A stretch of DNA of 64,000 bases from Welwitschia mirabilis (GCA_051453625.1 JBOZIK010000001.1:143355237-143419236); one strand, 5' to 3'. Positions 22,871-35,857 are shown, numbered from the stretch's first letter. The notes: generated from the letters alone by a model not told the origin. Program-made: numbers and translations.

Positions 22871-24238
22871 TAATTAAATCATTTATTAAGGTAATTCTCA
22901 TAGTTATATTTTTTTTAAAGAGATACATTTACTAAACTTTTCAAGTTTGACACCCTATTACCTATGGAAACTTTGCTTATAATAGATTTATTAATTTCAA
23001 GATTTATTAGGATCATGTGTTCTTTTGTTTAGATCTAATCATTACCTAAAAAGGGTATTAATACTACATAGATAGCATTTGTAACAAAAACTAATGAGAT
23101 GATTTAGTTTAATCTATCAGATGGATGTGATATCTAGTTGTTTTATTAGTTAGAGGTGATATGAAGTTATCCTATTAAATGAAAATTCAAGAGAAAAATG
23201 AAATATTAAAAAGCAAATGTAAGTCTTTATTAGCAATGTAAAAAGCCTATGATCATTAAAACTAATCAAACAAAGGATGATCCAAAATATTATAAAGGAT
23301 ACCTATCAAAAGAAGCTGATCTAGTTTATCTAGATCTAAAGGAATGCATTAATTCATCTATATATTATTTTCTAAGGATAGCATATAATAAATTTAACTT
23401 TGACTCGATTGTACATGTTTATAATGTATCCTTTCATGTTTCATTATGAGAGAGATTCTTTATTCACAAACATACATATACACATTCTTGATGAAACTAA
23501 AGCTTCTAAAGAAAAACATTAACATCTACAAAAAATGGGTTAAAAGATCTCAATTATTATATAGGCATACATCTAGATGAAGATCCTTTAAGAGGAGATA
23601 TTGCTCAAATTCAATTCATATATAAATTATCCAAACTCAACTTATCTTAGAGGTATTTGTTGTAATATCCATAACCTACTCCAAATTTGGAGCATTCTAT
23701 AGTTCTATTATCTTACTCTAGTCTAGTTTGTATATTATGTAAATCTTCATTTAAATGTGCTTTATTTGATCATCAAATAGTGTATTTGTCATCATGTGAA
23801 TAAATGATTAACTATCCACATATACCTTTGTTAATCCTTTTTGAGTGAGGTTTAGAGTTTTCAATAAATTTTGTATCCATAAAATCTTTTATATTCTTCT
23901 AAACTATGTAAATACTTTTCTTCTAAGAAATAATTTATCACCATTCCTTGCTACTTAGATCTACATGTGATGGGGGTATGTCTTAGAAATTTTAGATAAT
24001 CTATGATTAATATTATTTTGTCATTATAGTCTTATATAAACTATCAAAACAAGTCAATGGGATGATGATCTAACTTGTAAAACACCCATCCTTTATGTAG
24101 GATATCATGGGCTCTAGACTTTGGATGGTTTGATTGGTATATTCTGAAACCATAGATGAAAATAATCATTTATATAGCTGATTGTGATGGTTTTATTCTA
24201 AAAGAAGATATGATCACTAAAACCTTTGAGTTCAACAT

Positions 24239-24295
24239 CCCTTCCCCCCTCCTTCACCCCTTTCCTCCCTTCCCACTGCTTCTCCCCTCCCACCT
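24239..24295. other. Polypyrimidine (C-rich) tract
   Basis: About 57 bases of almost only C and T, including CCCCCC, CCCC and repeated CCC runs, stand in strongly AT-rich surroundings. The complementary strand has many G runs, so triplex or G-quadruplex formation is possible. Confidence 0.7.
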
Positions 24296-25129
24296 AAAAA
24301 CCATCATAAAAAAATACTATTATTCTAGGAAGGGTGTTAGATCTTAAGTAGCAATTTGATATTAACCTTTAACATCCAAAATACATCATAAGTAAAAGCT
24401 TAAGAAGCCTGTGATAAGGCTATAGAAATAGTAAAATCTATAAAAAAATATATAAATAAAAAAAATACTATGAGCAGATAATACATCATAATAAATGGAT
24501 ATAAACTTTTTAAAATTAATAAAAGAGCTTTTAGCATTCATTGCTACATGATCATTAACTAGTATTAAATCGTTTTCATAGTCTTCTATTTGTTTTTTAG
24601 CTATAAGTTATGCAAGAACTAGTATGAATGTTTGAATAAAAAGAATAACTATGAAGTAATCAAATTCTAAAGACGCATCTATGAAACTAAGCAAGGTTCA
24701 TTTAACTAATTTTTCAATAACTAAAGGAGATAATAAATCTATAACCAAATTTGTAGCACTTAAGTAGGGATATAAATGAAATACTTTGAAAAATGAAATT
24801 CTTAAATCCTAGTTCTACAAAAGTAGTTATCAAGTCTTTAAAAATATGGTTACATTAGTATTTCCAAATTGCATGAAGGATGTTGGGCTTGAAACACTTC
24901 CAAATAAACAAATAGTGCCTCAAAATATTTTTTTATTTCTAAGAATATTATGCTTTTAGCTTATATGAAATCATTAAAAGGGTATAAGAATCCATGTCTA
25001 AGAACTTTGAGCCATAAATAAGCTACTAAGGTAACATTATAAAGTATTTTTATTACTACAAAAAGAGTAGTTAATAGGAATATATCTCATATCAAGAAGC
25101 CTTCTATCAATAAATAAACCTTAATGAAG

Positions 25130-25450
25130 GAGATACAAGAGAGGCTCCTATTATTCCATAAGATATAGGAATTTCAAATCCTCTAATCTCTGATATCTAT
25201 TAATTATCTAAATTTGTGGTATTTCATAATTTATCATAATGACTTTTAATGGATATGTCTTTATAAACCACTTGATAATATTTTTAAAGGAGACATAGTA
25301 GAAAGTTATATTATTCCATAAGACAGATGATTTTCAGATGCTTTAAGCTCTTCATATCCATTGATTCTCTAGTTCTGAGGTATTCCATATTTTATCAAAA
25401 TGACGTCTAATGGATATGTTGTTCTAAACCATATGATAATATTTTTCTCT
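25130..25450 (+). repeat. Two-copy tandem duplication, 160-bp period
   Basis: ttattccataaga recurs at 25151 and 25311. It is followed in both copies by related phrases: tatctattaattatctaa versus catatccattgattctct, then taatggatatgt and aaacca.. tgataatattttt. The copies are diverged. No function is seen. Confidence 0.7.
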
Positions 25451-27249
25451 TTACAAAGATAAAAAGAATTTTTCATCTTTCCACCATATTAAGTTTAGGG
25501 ATATAACACAAGTGGCTTGAAGATAAACTACATTGGAAACATGTGAAACAAAGTTTACATTAAAGAAAAAGAAGAAGAAAAACAAAAACATTTGAGGTAC
25601 CATAAAACTTCTTAAAATTTTTCCATGAAATCTATTAATTATCTAAACAAAGAGATGAGAGAAAAATCATAATCCTATTAAACTAATTAATGACTAACTA
25701 ATGTCTAAATGAAGTCATTGAATTTATGTTTACTAGTAACCATAATGAAACTATAGCTTATTATATAGAATAAGAGATTAAAAAACTATATAAAATAATC
25801 TTCTCATTAATAAGTTTTCATGCAATCTAAACTATTTTTAGGATAACAGATCCTTGAATCTTATCATCTATAAGAGTTATAAATAATTTAATAGATAGAT
25901 GCATTTCTATCTTTTTCTATTCCTTGGATGAGAAGTCTTTAATTATTCAAAATTTAAATCATATCATCATCCTATGAATCTAAACCAATTATCTAACCAC
26001 TTAACACAAAGCGAGATATCTTCAAGAAAGTAGTCTAAAAGATCCAAACTCTTCTTCCCCTTTCAGGTAAGCAATAAAACCTTTATGTAGATCTTTAAAA
26101 TCATATGCTGTTATTATAAAAATAATAATATAAAGTATGTTATTACATAATACATATTTGACAATTATATATCATTATAACAAAAATTATAAATAACATT
26201 TAATTGAATTGTGAAAGACATAATCTATAAGTCATAAACTGGTAATAGAAGGATAAAAATAAATATCATAAATGATGAAAAATCATCATACTAAAATATA
26301 TCAAAAATATTTTGGGATAAAGTTTAAAAAAGATAAATTCCAAAGATATCATAATCTACAATCATGATATCATTAAAAACTCTAATTTCATTCACACATG
26401 ATATCAAAATAGTAATGATAAAAGCTAATATTTGAATCCTAGTAGAATTACATGTAAAATGTGGAATCTAACATTAAGAATAATTATGTGATAATGAATT
26501 CATCATCAAGAAGATTTCAAGTATTATAGTAAAAGTATTAAATTATTAATTTCACAAAAATAACATCATCTAATTAAAACCTAAGGTTAGAAAGGTATCA
26601 ACACTAGGGAGGAAATCTAAAACAACCAAAGATGGTTCTTCTTATCCTTAGTTCTAAATATAAGTTAAAATGATCCCAAAACTACATGATACCAAGAATA
26701 ATGATAAAATTCTTCTTCTAAGCTCAACTAATAGAACATCTCCTCATGGTTCTTACAAAATCGAGTATTAGATTATAACAAAGTACATTACTCAATTTAA
26801 CTTTAAATGATTATGTTTTAAAGGACTTATATATAAATATGAAAGTAATCACAATTTCTATAATCCCACTAAACCAAGAGGAACTAGAATGTGATAAGTG
26901 TTGAAAATTAAAGATCTAAATTAGAGAATACCATGGAAGTAATAAAGGTATAAAATAAATTAAAGCATAGAATAAAAATACTCCTATACTATTTTTAAAA
27001 AGGATGAGAAATTAATAGAGAAATTTGGAGGTAGTCTAAACAATCCTCATGGGAAAGAGCTAAAATAAAATAAATAATAGAAAAGGCTAAAGAATAAAGC
27101 CCATAATAACTATTCATTCCTAAGATCATCAAATAATTTCTTATTAAATAATACTTTAATTCAAATGGTAAAAAGTCATGTAAAGGAAAACACTAACAAG
27201 GATACAGACAATGGTTTATAATGTCTAATATAAATACTAATAATAATAA

Positions 27250-28060
27250 AAAACATGTTTATTATTTACCTTGATATGTTATCTCTAGAAGCACTAAAAA
27301 TATTACAAGATATGGAAATTTATCTCATAACATTCAAACGGTTACTAACATGAAATTAGAGGTTGAAATGGATAAATAGTAAAATTTAAAGTTGAGGCTG
27401 ATAATCTTAAGTTGTGATATAAGTGTTATTATAATTTAAAAGGTATATTACTCATCATGATTCAAATACAATTTACTATCTACCTATCAGCTCCAAGAAA
27501 AAGGTTATTATATAGAATTTAAGAAAATGACAACTATAGGTTTTTTTTGTGTTAATATCAGGATGAATAACAATATTTTACTTATGGAAAACATATTAAA
27601 GTACCTATGTTTTACACCCTAAGAGAAATATTTTCCTTACTATGATGAATCAAGATTTTATGATGCAAGGTCTCAAACATCTAAGACAAATCAATTTTAA
27701 ATGTATATATGATGTCCCTTAGAATAACTAATGAAGATTACATTAAATGTATGGAAGGAAAGCTAGCTTATGCAAATAAACCTAAGATATCTAAGAAGAA
27801 GATTAAAAGAACTTTGGAACTAATTCACCTAGATATTAAAATCATGGAAGCAATATTAAACAAAGGTAGGCATCTTTTCTAACATATTATTGGAGATGAT
27901 CATACATGGTACAACTACCTATACTTAATGTATTATAAAGATGAAGTGTTATAGAAATTTTGAAGTTTCTATAAGGAAACACAAAAAAGAACCAAATTTA
28001 TGACATAATAATGAACTAAATCTATATGACTAAGATGTATCAAAGATAGAAATAAGAGGG
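27250..28060 (+). pseudogene. Ty1/copia integrase relic
   Basis: Around 27710-27950 the sequence reads YIKCMEGKLAYANKPKISKK, then KRTLELIHLDIK and IIGDDHTWYNYLYLMYYKDE. This matches the end of the integrase zinc finger (C..C.EGK), the LELIH.D block and the catalytic-aspartate DDHTRYTW block of copia elements. Several stops occur. The upstream part to 27250 is too worn to name, and no LTRs were found. The lineage cannot be set. Confidence 0.65.
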
Positions 28061-28168
28061 AGGACAAGGATGTTAGAATTTTACTCCTATCTAATCTATT
28101 AAAAATAGTCATACTTCATGTATCATTGTCATAATGATAATAATAAAATTATGAAGGTCTGCACTTTT

Positions 28169-28244
28169 AAAGTATGACACTTGATTTGCTTATCAAAGGA
28201 AGGAATAAAGTATGACACTTGATTTGCTTATGGAAGGGAGGAAT
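28169..28244 (+). repeat. 38-bp tandem duplication
   Basis: aaagtatgacacttgatttg occurs at 28169 and again 38 bases later. The two units differ only by a few bases in cttat(c/g)(a/g)aa.gg.aggaat. Confidence 0.85.
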
Positions 28245-28509
28245 AAAATCCCTCACATGTTGTGAGTAGTGGCAATGTCTTTAAAAGAACTACAAAGGAT
28301 GATTCTAGAGATGAAATGGTAGGTAATATAATGAATTTCTTGTTTTTGATAAAATTTTTAAGCAATATGCTTCTACATGTGCATTATAATACATTTTTAT
28401 TTTAGTTTTTGATTACTTAGCTTCCTCCTCTCCTTTTCTAATATAAATTCAATTAGTATTTTTGCATCATGAACTGGCTAGGAATGTCCAACATTAATTT
28501 TTAGAAATT

Positions 28510-28609
28510 NNNNNNNNNNNNNNNNNNNNNNNNNNNNNNNNNNNNNNNNNNNNNNNNNNNNNNNNNNNNNNNNNNNNNNNNNNNNNNNNNNNNNNNNNNN
28601 NNNNNNNNN
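28510..28609. other. 100-N gap with repeated flanks
   Basis: The phrase gctaggaatgtccaacatta (continuing into atttttagaaa) ends the left flank and restarts on the right side. This looks like two contigs that overlap but were not merged. Confidence 0.85.
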
Positions 28610-28639
28610 GCTAGGAATGTCCAACATTAATTTTTAGAA

Positions 28640-31334
28640 AATTTTTTATTAATTTGATAAATAAAGATTTCATTGATTGAATTCTTAACATTTATACCTT
28701 TAAGCATGAGCATGTGTTATTGATTACACATCTATAGAAATTTAACCTTGATGTTACTGATAAGGTGTTTACTCAAGTTTTATGCACATTGGAATTACTA
28801 AATTTCCTAATAGTTTTTAAAAACTCTAATCCTAAGATTATTAGACTCTAGGAAACCACTTACATGTAGAAACTAGGATTTATTCTAGACATAAATTAAA
28901 AAGATTTATTATTAAAATTGATTTAGAAAACATGAAATAATTTCTTAAAGTAAAGTTTGAAAATCCTATTTTTGCTTAACTAACATTTTACTTTGATGTT
29001 CTAAATTACCTCCATTATTATCATAAAGAGGATCATTTATTCTTTTAGTGTTCATTTCTAAAAAGAAACAAGAATACAGTGCCTTAAAACAAAAGAAACT
29101 AAATGAGAAGAATGTAGATGAGCTTTAAAAAACTATGAACCTAGCATTTTCTGTTAAAATTAGCTAAAAGGATACTAATTTGAGAAATTTTAATAGAGAT
29201 GATGAGAATGTTTACAAGAAAGTGTAAACGATCCTACAAAGGAAAAAGACTAGTTGTTATCAATGGAAATGGTTTTTAAATAGTTGGAAAATAGAAATGA
29301 AATGTGTTTGAAAATAGCATTAAATAATAATAAGTTCTTTTTGAGATGAAAATCCATACATCTCATGATATAGATTCCAGTTTAGTAATAAAAGTTTTTA
29401 TAATTATTTCATTCATAAATTCCTTCATAGTGCTTGAAAATGTGATGGATGTACAAACTGGTAATATTATGGAAGAAATCTTGGTTTCAACTACAATGAA
29501 GGAGTTCAATAATATGCTCCATAACTATATTTTCTTGGAATTTAAGGGACCTTGCTAATAGGCTTTGATATAGAAAAGCTAATTTACCAATTAAGGAGTA
29601 ATATTTTCATTCAATTTATGACTAAGTGTTTCTTGTGGTAATAAATCATAGGAAAGCTAAAGTTGATGCATAAATTATCATGAATAATAAATGGTTTGAT
29701 TACCTAGTTGATAAAATAAATGACCCTCAAAATCAAGCAGCGTAGATAATTTTTAAACAACCAAATAGTAGATTTGGAATTTTCTCAATTTATGGTCCTA
29801 ATGATTTACATGACAAGAAATATTTGGTGTAATCTTTAGTAACTTTGTGGATATAAATTACAAAATTTGAGATCATCTCATGCCTTTCATATAGTGAGAA
29901 TTAAACACATGGTTACATGTCAAGAAATAATTTTATTTGACTAATGTAACCTTTTAATTAGATTATAGGAGAGGCACTAATTTTGAGCCACTTAAATAGG
30001 CTATATATATATCCTTGATTTCATTCTAGAGTAAACATTTATCTTTTCATTTTTATAAAAATATTACATTATTAAACCATTTTTATATTATTTTAAAAGT
30101 TAAGTCTAGTACATTTAGAAATTTAAAAACAAAATTCTATTCTATGATTATGACATTATTTTATGAATGCAAGACAAGATTTACCTTTTTAGATATGGAA
30201 TGCTAAGCCAAAATTTGGCTGAATAGATTAATGAATTAGAGCCACATTATGATTGGGAAACAATGCAAGGTTTTCTTATAGATAGGTAATAAAGATGCAA
30301 ATATTAAAGTATAATAAAATTCAAAAAAAATGGAATTAGACCTTTTTGAGTATTTGTAAATTGATCCTTTTAATTTAATGACTTGGAAGAAGTTAGCCAA
30401 AATGAAATCATTTTAGTAAAAATGGAATCAATGTTATGTTGAAAGAAATCTTATGAAAAGCAAAATGTAGTGGCTAAGAGTTAGGATTTCAACCAAAAAG
30501 AATTTTTCAAATTTCTTAAAAGGAATAACAACCATAATTAGATTAATAAATTAGTCTTATGAAATTTATAATTTTTTATCCTAAAAGGATTTTGGATATT
30601 CTAACTAATCATTTCAAAATAATTTTTAAGTTAAAATAATTTAATTTTGATAAGTTTAATAGTATCACTAGTTTTATTTCCAAATCTTTAAATAATGAAC
30701 ATTGTATCTTGTTTAAGAGTAACTAGATGTTTACTTCAATATGTCTGATAGTAAGGGTCTAGGCTTCGATGAAATATCTATAGAAATTTTATAAATAAAC
30801 CTAAAACATTATTGGTAATGACTACTTTGAGATAATCAAGGAAGTAATATCTAGCCATTCACTAGGGTCTAATTAAAATAAAGGAGTCATTAGTTTAATT
30901 TCTAAATTTGATAATGGAAATGTAATTATAAATTAAAAACCAATAATATTATTAAAAGTTCCTTACAAAATCTAGGCAAAATGTCTTACAAAAAGACTAC
31001 AAAAGATTATTTCAAATATCTTTAATCAAAAGACAACAAATTTTATTCCTAATTGATACATGCTTAATAATGTGGTAGTAGCTTGGAAAGGAAATGAATG
31101 GGTGTTGAATAGTATTTAGGGTATTTCCTTTGTTAAAATTTACTATGCTAAGGTATCTTACCATATTCTTTGGACATTCATTCTAAAGCAAATGAAAAAT
31201 ATTGGATTTACTCTTAGGTTTTTACACATAATAAAATGTCTGTTTGTTGATGCTAATGCTTGCATAAAAACTAGTGTAGGAAATTTAGATGCTTTTCCTA
31301 TATAAAGATAAGTATAACAAGTTTGGTTGATTTC
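28640..31334 (+). mobile_element. L1-type LINE relic (ORF1 knuckle, endonuclease, RT)
   Basis: The parts are in LINE order. Near 28975-29060 is a knuckle-like block, LHYYHKEDHLFFQC, with the first two cysteines lost. Near 29670-29830 is endonuclease-like sequence (PNSRFGIFSIYGPNDLHDK). Near 30470-30640 is the linker of the form WLRVRISTKKNFSNFLKRNN and an LTNHFKIIF motif. Reverse transcriptase blocks lie at 30740-31330 (SDSKGLGFDEISIEIL, GVISLISKFDNGNVI, PYKIQAKCLTKRLQKIIS, QMKNIGFTLRFLHI, FVDANACIKTSVGN). Stops and shifts are very frequent, and nothing past the ANA block is clear. It is a long-dead copy related to the fragment at 2100-2763. Confidence 0.75.
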
Positions 31335-31356
31335 TTTTTTTTTTTTTTTTTTTTTT
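31335..31356. repeat. Poly(T) tract, 22 bases
   Basis: A pure T run lies just after the RT homology of the LINE. On the other strand it could be the poly(A) tail of a minus-strand retroposon. Confidence 0.8.
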
Positions 31357-32258
31357 GAATCATCACATTAATAAAGATTTTGAAGATTTCAAGATGGATT
31401 GTTGGAAGTCATTAGAATGAGTTATGATATTATGAAAATGATAAATATGCACTTTGCTAATGATTTGTTTTTCCCCCTAAAATAAAGAATGAAAAAAGCC
31501 AAATTGACAAACTCTAAGAGAATTAAGTAATATTGCACACTCTTAAGATACTTGATCGATTTGGAAAGTCCTTTATATATAATATTATAGGTTATCTTCA
31601 CTTTATAAAGCATAAATCCTATAAGATTATTAGATAGAATGACATCATTACAATTCTAGGTATGTAATGTCCCAACTAATATGTCATCCAATAGTAAGAG
31701 AAGGCCATATTAAAATAAAAGAAGGAAGAATAACTAAAGTCTTAGTCTATTATATGAGATAATATCTAATAGGATTAATATAAAAGTACATGGTAACATG
31801 ATTTAACTTAAAAATGGTATTATCTAATTTTACATTTAAATTGTTGAATTAAAGTTCCAACACAAAGAGAGTGAAAAAGGATAGATTCATTCTACCATAC
31901 ATTTCAAGTAGATCTTGCCTAAGTATNNNNNNNNNNNNNNNNNNNNNNNNNNNNNNNNNNNNNNNNNNNNNNNNNNNNNNNNNNNNNNNNNNNNNNNNNN
32001 NNNNNNNNNNNNNNNNNNNNNNNNNNTCAAGTAGATCTTGCCTAAGTATTTTAGTGTAAGGTTGTCCACAATGATTTAGATAGATAACGTTGATGGTGAT
32101 GCAAGCTCCCTTTAAAACATGTTAATAATGGCTAATAAATATTCCTAGTTTTCAAGAAAGGAAACTAAACTTGTAAGCTTCTAAATTTAAATTTATTTAA
32201 AAGAAGGAAATGTATATACATTATTGTATAACCAAACCCATAAAATTGCTTTTAAGGT
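31357..32258. other. No gene recognised; 100-N gap with repeated flanks
   Basis: At 31927-32026 the gap is flanked on both sides by tcaagtagatcttgcctaag, again an apparent unmerged overlap. No coding motif was seen. Confidence 0.6.
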
Positions 32259-32321
32259 GGGCCTTAAACTTAGGACCTATGAGTGGTTAATTTTCATAAT
32301 AACTAGTTAACCACTTAGCTA
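32259..32321 (-). repeat. tRNA-like box pair (SINE-like) on minus strand
   Basis: Read on -, TAGCTAAGTGG (32311-32321) fits the RNA polymerase III A box, and AGTTTAAGGCCC (32259-32270) fits the B box, about 40 bases apart. The element ends cannot be placed. Confidence 0.5.
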
Positions 32322-32411
32322 TGTTATTGTATTGTGTTACGCATAATACTTAAATGGGAAAATAAATCATTAACCATATTTCAAAAGTTATTTAAAAAGA
32401 ATGGTGTTAGT

Positions 32412-32469
32412 GAGATTTGAACTGAAGACCTCCTTATCTTATAGGTGCATGCGATAACCAACCCTACCA
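32412..32469 (-). repeat. Second tRNA-like box pair on minus strand
   Basis: On -, TGGTAGGGTTGG (32458-32469) is A-box-like and AGTTCAAATCTC (32412-32423) is B-box-like. It follows the first pair in the same orientation with about 90 bases between them. Confidence 0.5.
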
Positions 32470-32499
32470 TGAATGCTTATTTAAAAGGAAAAATTCTTT

Positions 32500-34147
32500 G
32501 AATGGAAATAAGGAAGATGTGTATGATAAAAGAAAAACGTTTTTAATTTGTGAGGATCCTAGCTACTTGTAACAATGAAAGCAGATAAGAATTTATTATT
32601 TTAAAGAGGAAACTTATGGTTTTGTGCTACTTCATCCTATTGTTGTGTCGATGGTTTTCCTTGATTCCTGTTCCAGTTGAATCCACATTAATATTGATGA
32701 GTTAGTGTTTTTTTATTGCATTTTAGCAATTGTGGAGAAGGAATAAATGGGTCATGGCGTATGTAAGCATAGATTGTGCATAGTTGAGGAGAGACCTGAG
32801 TGTGTGTTTCATACTCCAAAAGTGAAGAACTAGAAACACAAGATGGAGGAGTNNNNNNNNNNNNNNNNNNNNNNNNNNNNNNNNNNNNNNNNNNNNNNNN
32901 NNNNNNNNNNNNNNNNNNNNNNNNNNNNNNNNNNNNNNNNNNNNNNNNNNNNGTTACTTACATGCTATTAAGGGAAATCTGAGGCTGCAGATGCTTTATC
33001 TCATTGAGGAAGTCTTGAAGAATGCAAATGAGGAGCTATCAAAGGAACGTACCACTTAAGATCGTTGTTTAAGAGTGCAAGAAAAGGGAGAAATATCAAT
33101 GAAAATGTGAGAGGTCAATTTGCTGAGGATCAAAGGGAAAACATGCTACACAACATTATCCTTAAACATCTCATCAAGTAACACTTATAACAAAAGAAAT
33201 AGCAAAATTAAAGAAGGAAGTATATTACAGACATCAAGTCATGATGTAACGGCAAAAGGAAAGAAGGAGAGAATTGTGAATGGGTGTTAGGAATCTAACA
33301 GTGCATTCATCACAATGCAATCACTATGCATAATCATTTCAAGAGATGATAATTGGTCTATTTGAACATCTTATAATTCAATCTAAAATTGAGGAAAATG
33401 CATAAGTTGCTAAGTAATAAAATTGATTCAAGAATTGATCAAAAGGGGTTAATGACACTCTTGAAATTTGTGAGTTTTAAGTATTCATTACGATCATCTA
33501 AGAAAACTAATGTCATCTAGAGATAATTAATTCATTTCCTAGTCATTGTTAATTTAATTAAAGAAAGGGAATTAAATGGTTTTGCAAGCCATGTGGAGGA
33601 GGAAGTTGTTTTAGTAGGAGAAAACAAAGCATTTTACAATTGTAATCATTTACATTAATAGTGTCAGCCTGTCATTAAGGAAATGCCTACACTTCAGTGT
33701 AGAGGAAGAATTATTTGAGTTCAAGGTTAGTGAAAGAGAGCAGAGGATAAGAGTAATGTTGTTCATGTCCAAGGGAGGAGAATTACCATACACATTCAGC
33801 AAGGACCAAACATGGTGCACAAATCTACAGTGCTACGAGGTAGGTTTCTATCCATGATGGGATGATACAATGGAAGGCCAAGCATTGAATAATTTCCTTC
33901 TTTTTATTAAGGACTAGAAACATAATGTTTAGTAAAATTCAACTGACAAAAAAGCTAGAAATCTGGAAGATCTTGAGTCAGTCTAAATTTAATTCCAAGA
34001 TCCATGCCCAAACCTGTGTCCTTCTCTTCGTACCTTCTTGTCACTTCATAACAAGTGCAGTAAAGTAATTCAACTATGTCAAGCAATGCAAATTTGATTA
34101 ACTTTATCTAAAATTGCCTCCCCTATTAAATCATATCTTGATATTCA
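32500..34147. other. No gene recognised
   Basis: This is a somewhat less AT-rich stretch with a 100-N gap at 32853-32952. Short purine-rich segments occur (about 33000-33300), but I found no family motif, LTR ends or tRNA-like boxes. Confidence 0.5.
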
Positions 34148-34183
34148 CTTGACTAGTTAGCAGGCTAAAGTTAAGCTAGTAAG
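34148..34183 (+). repeat. Left part of a SINE-like sequence split by element B
   Basis: gactagttagcaggctaaag resembles a tRNA-derived A-box region. The B-box-like part, ggttctgtgttcaaatcc, lies on the far side of element B at 41702. The last five bases, GTAAG (34179-34183), pair with GGAAG at 41689-41693 as a one-mismatch target duplication. Confidence 0.5.
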
Positions 34184-35843
34184 TAATAGGTGAATAGGTT
34201 CTGTAAAAATTAACTAAATAAACTCACGATATATCAAAAGCCTGCTCAAAATAATTTGCTAATAAATTCATGCATACAAAGAAAAACTAAAAGTATTCAA
34301 AGTAATAAAATTAACAGAAAGCATAAATTACCAAATAGATACACGCAGGATTTTATAGTGGTTCGGAAAATCCCCTATTCCACTCTTAATGATTAGCTTA
34401 TCACCAAGCTTGATCTGGATCTTGATTACTCTTCTAGGTATTGTAAGTTCACCTGTAACCTTTGCAAATATGCTTTTGCAGTCTAAGTTTTAACCTTTTC
34501 AATAGACTTTTGTAGGCTAAGTCTCAACCTTTCAACGGACTTTTGCAGGCTATGTCTCAACCTTTCAATGGACTTTTGCAGGGTAAGTTTCAACCTTTCA
34601 ATAGACTTTTGTAGGCTAAGTTTCAACCTTTTACAATATATGATAGTGATGAAGCAATGCCAAAATGCACAAATATCACTCGTTATTTGATACAATGATT
34701 TTGATAGAGCTCTTCTCTTGTAGATAATATAACAAGTGGAGCACTAGATTTGACCTTGAATGTACAGATACAAAAAATGATAAATCATCCTTGTTTGGGA
34801 GTACAATGCCAATATGCTACAATAAATATCACAATATTCAGTCCTTCAAACAAGAGTCAATAAGTCTCTTTAGTCGTCTCTCTCTTGGCTATTTATATTA
34901 TAAGGATTTTAGGGTTTATTATAATTGAAAATGTGTTTCCAATAGCTATAAATAGCTAGAAAACAGATATCTAATTGATACATAATGGATAGAAAATTTC
35001 ATTTTTATTCCAACCAGTTGACACCTCAAAAGTCCAATCGACCCTTCCTGCTATCGTGACTTACACAAGTCACCTGAGTGAATTTTTTGGTCACTTCAGT
35101 TTCTTACAGCTCCATGTCTAGTTGACCCTTTAGGATCCAGTCGACTCCCATCCAGTTGCCTGCAATTTTGTTCAGTCACCTGTTAATCCTGATAAAAGTT
35201 CATTCTAATTTCCTGCATCAGGTCTAGTCGACCCCTTCAGGTGTCCGGTTGACCCCATGATAATCGGCTCAGGGATATTAGCTACATAGTGCTCAGGTCT
35301 GTTCGACCCCTTTAAAGGTCTGGTCAACCCCTTGACAATCGGTTCAGGATTACTATTCCAAGGTTCATAAATCTGGTTGACCTCATCATAGGTCTGATCA
35401 ACCCCTTGACACTTAATTCAGGGATATTGTTCTCAAGTTCATAAATCTAGTCGACCCCATCATAGGTTCGATCAATTTAGGATACTGTTATTAGGTCCAC
35501 AAATTTGATTGATCCTAGCATAGGTCCAATCGATCCCTTGATATTTGGTTCAGGGATACTGGCTCTTGGGATCACAAGTCCTATCAATTCCTCAGAAATT
35601 CGGTTGACCCCTCTGAATTTAGTTCAATTCTAAGAGTATGCTCTAAGTGCGGCTGACCCCTTGAAAGTTCAGTTGACCCCTCAAGAGGGCAAGTGAACTT
35701 GACAGGTTTCCAGTAATCAGAATTTGACATTCATGGCTTCAACATCTGACCTGCAAGGGGTTAACATTTTATGCACAAGATACACAAAATTTGGTACATA
35801 GAAAACATTAGTTTAACATCAATTGGCAAAATATAATATAACA
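34184..35843 (-). repeat. Element B, 3' LTR
   Basis: On - it starts TGTTATATTATATTTTGCC, after a polypurine tract. It carries a long array of ggtctgatcaacccc/ggtcgaccgg-like motifs (34990-35690), a TATA-like region on - around 34890-34901, and five copies of a 33-bp repeat (about 34480-34640). About 22 bp near its terminal end are missing relative to 40067-41688. Confidence 0.85.
34473..34640 (-). repeat. 33-bp tandem repeat in LTR (open in one frame)
   Basis: On +, gacttttg(c/t)aggctaagt, then ctcaacctttcaa(t/c)g, repeats at a 33-bp period about five times. On -, the element's sense strand, the repeats stay open and encode an 11-residue repeat of the type RLRLSLQKSIE within a 70-codon frame (34483-34695). 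The same array occurs in the other LTR (40375-40540). Elements A and D carry only one copy of this segment, so it expanded in this subfamily. Confidence 0.8.
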
Positions 35844-35857
35844 ATCTCCCCCTTTAA
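35844..35857 (-). other. Proximal polypurine tract
   Basis: On - it reads aaagggggagat directly before the TGTTA of the 3' LTR, within ccatcaatgttaaaggggg. Confidence 0.85.

Larger units (their letters stand above)
22871..27249. other. AT-rich DNA, no gene recognised
   Basis: There is no assignable coding region. Within it are a C-rich tract (24239-24295) and a 160-bp local duplication (about 25130-25450), listed separately. Frames such as 23249-23449 (66 codons) lack family motifs. Confidence 0.5.

Noticed and set aside
32259-32469. Intact tRNA genes
   Set aside because: Only box-like motifs are present; cloverleaf stems do not pair by eye, so SINE-like relics were called instead.
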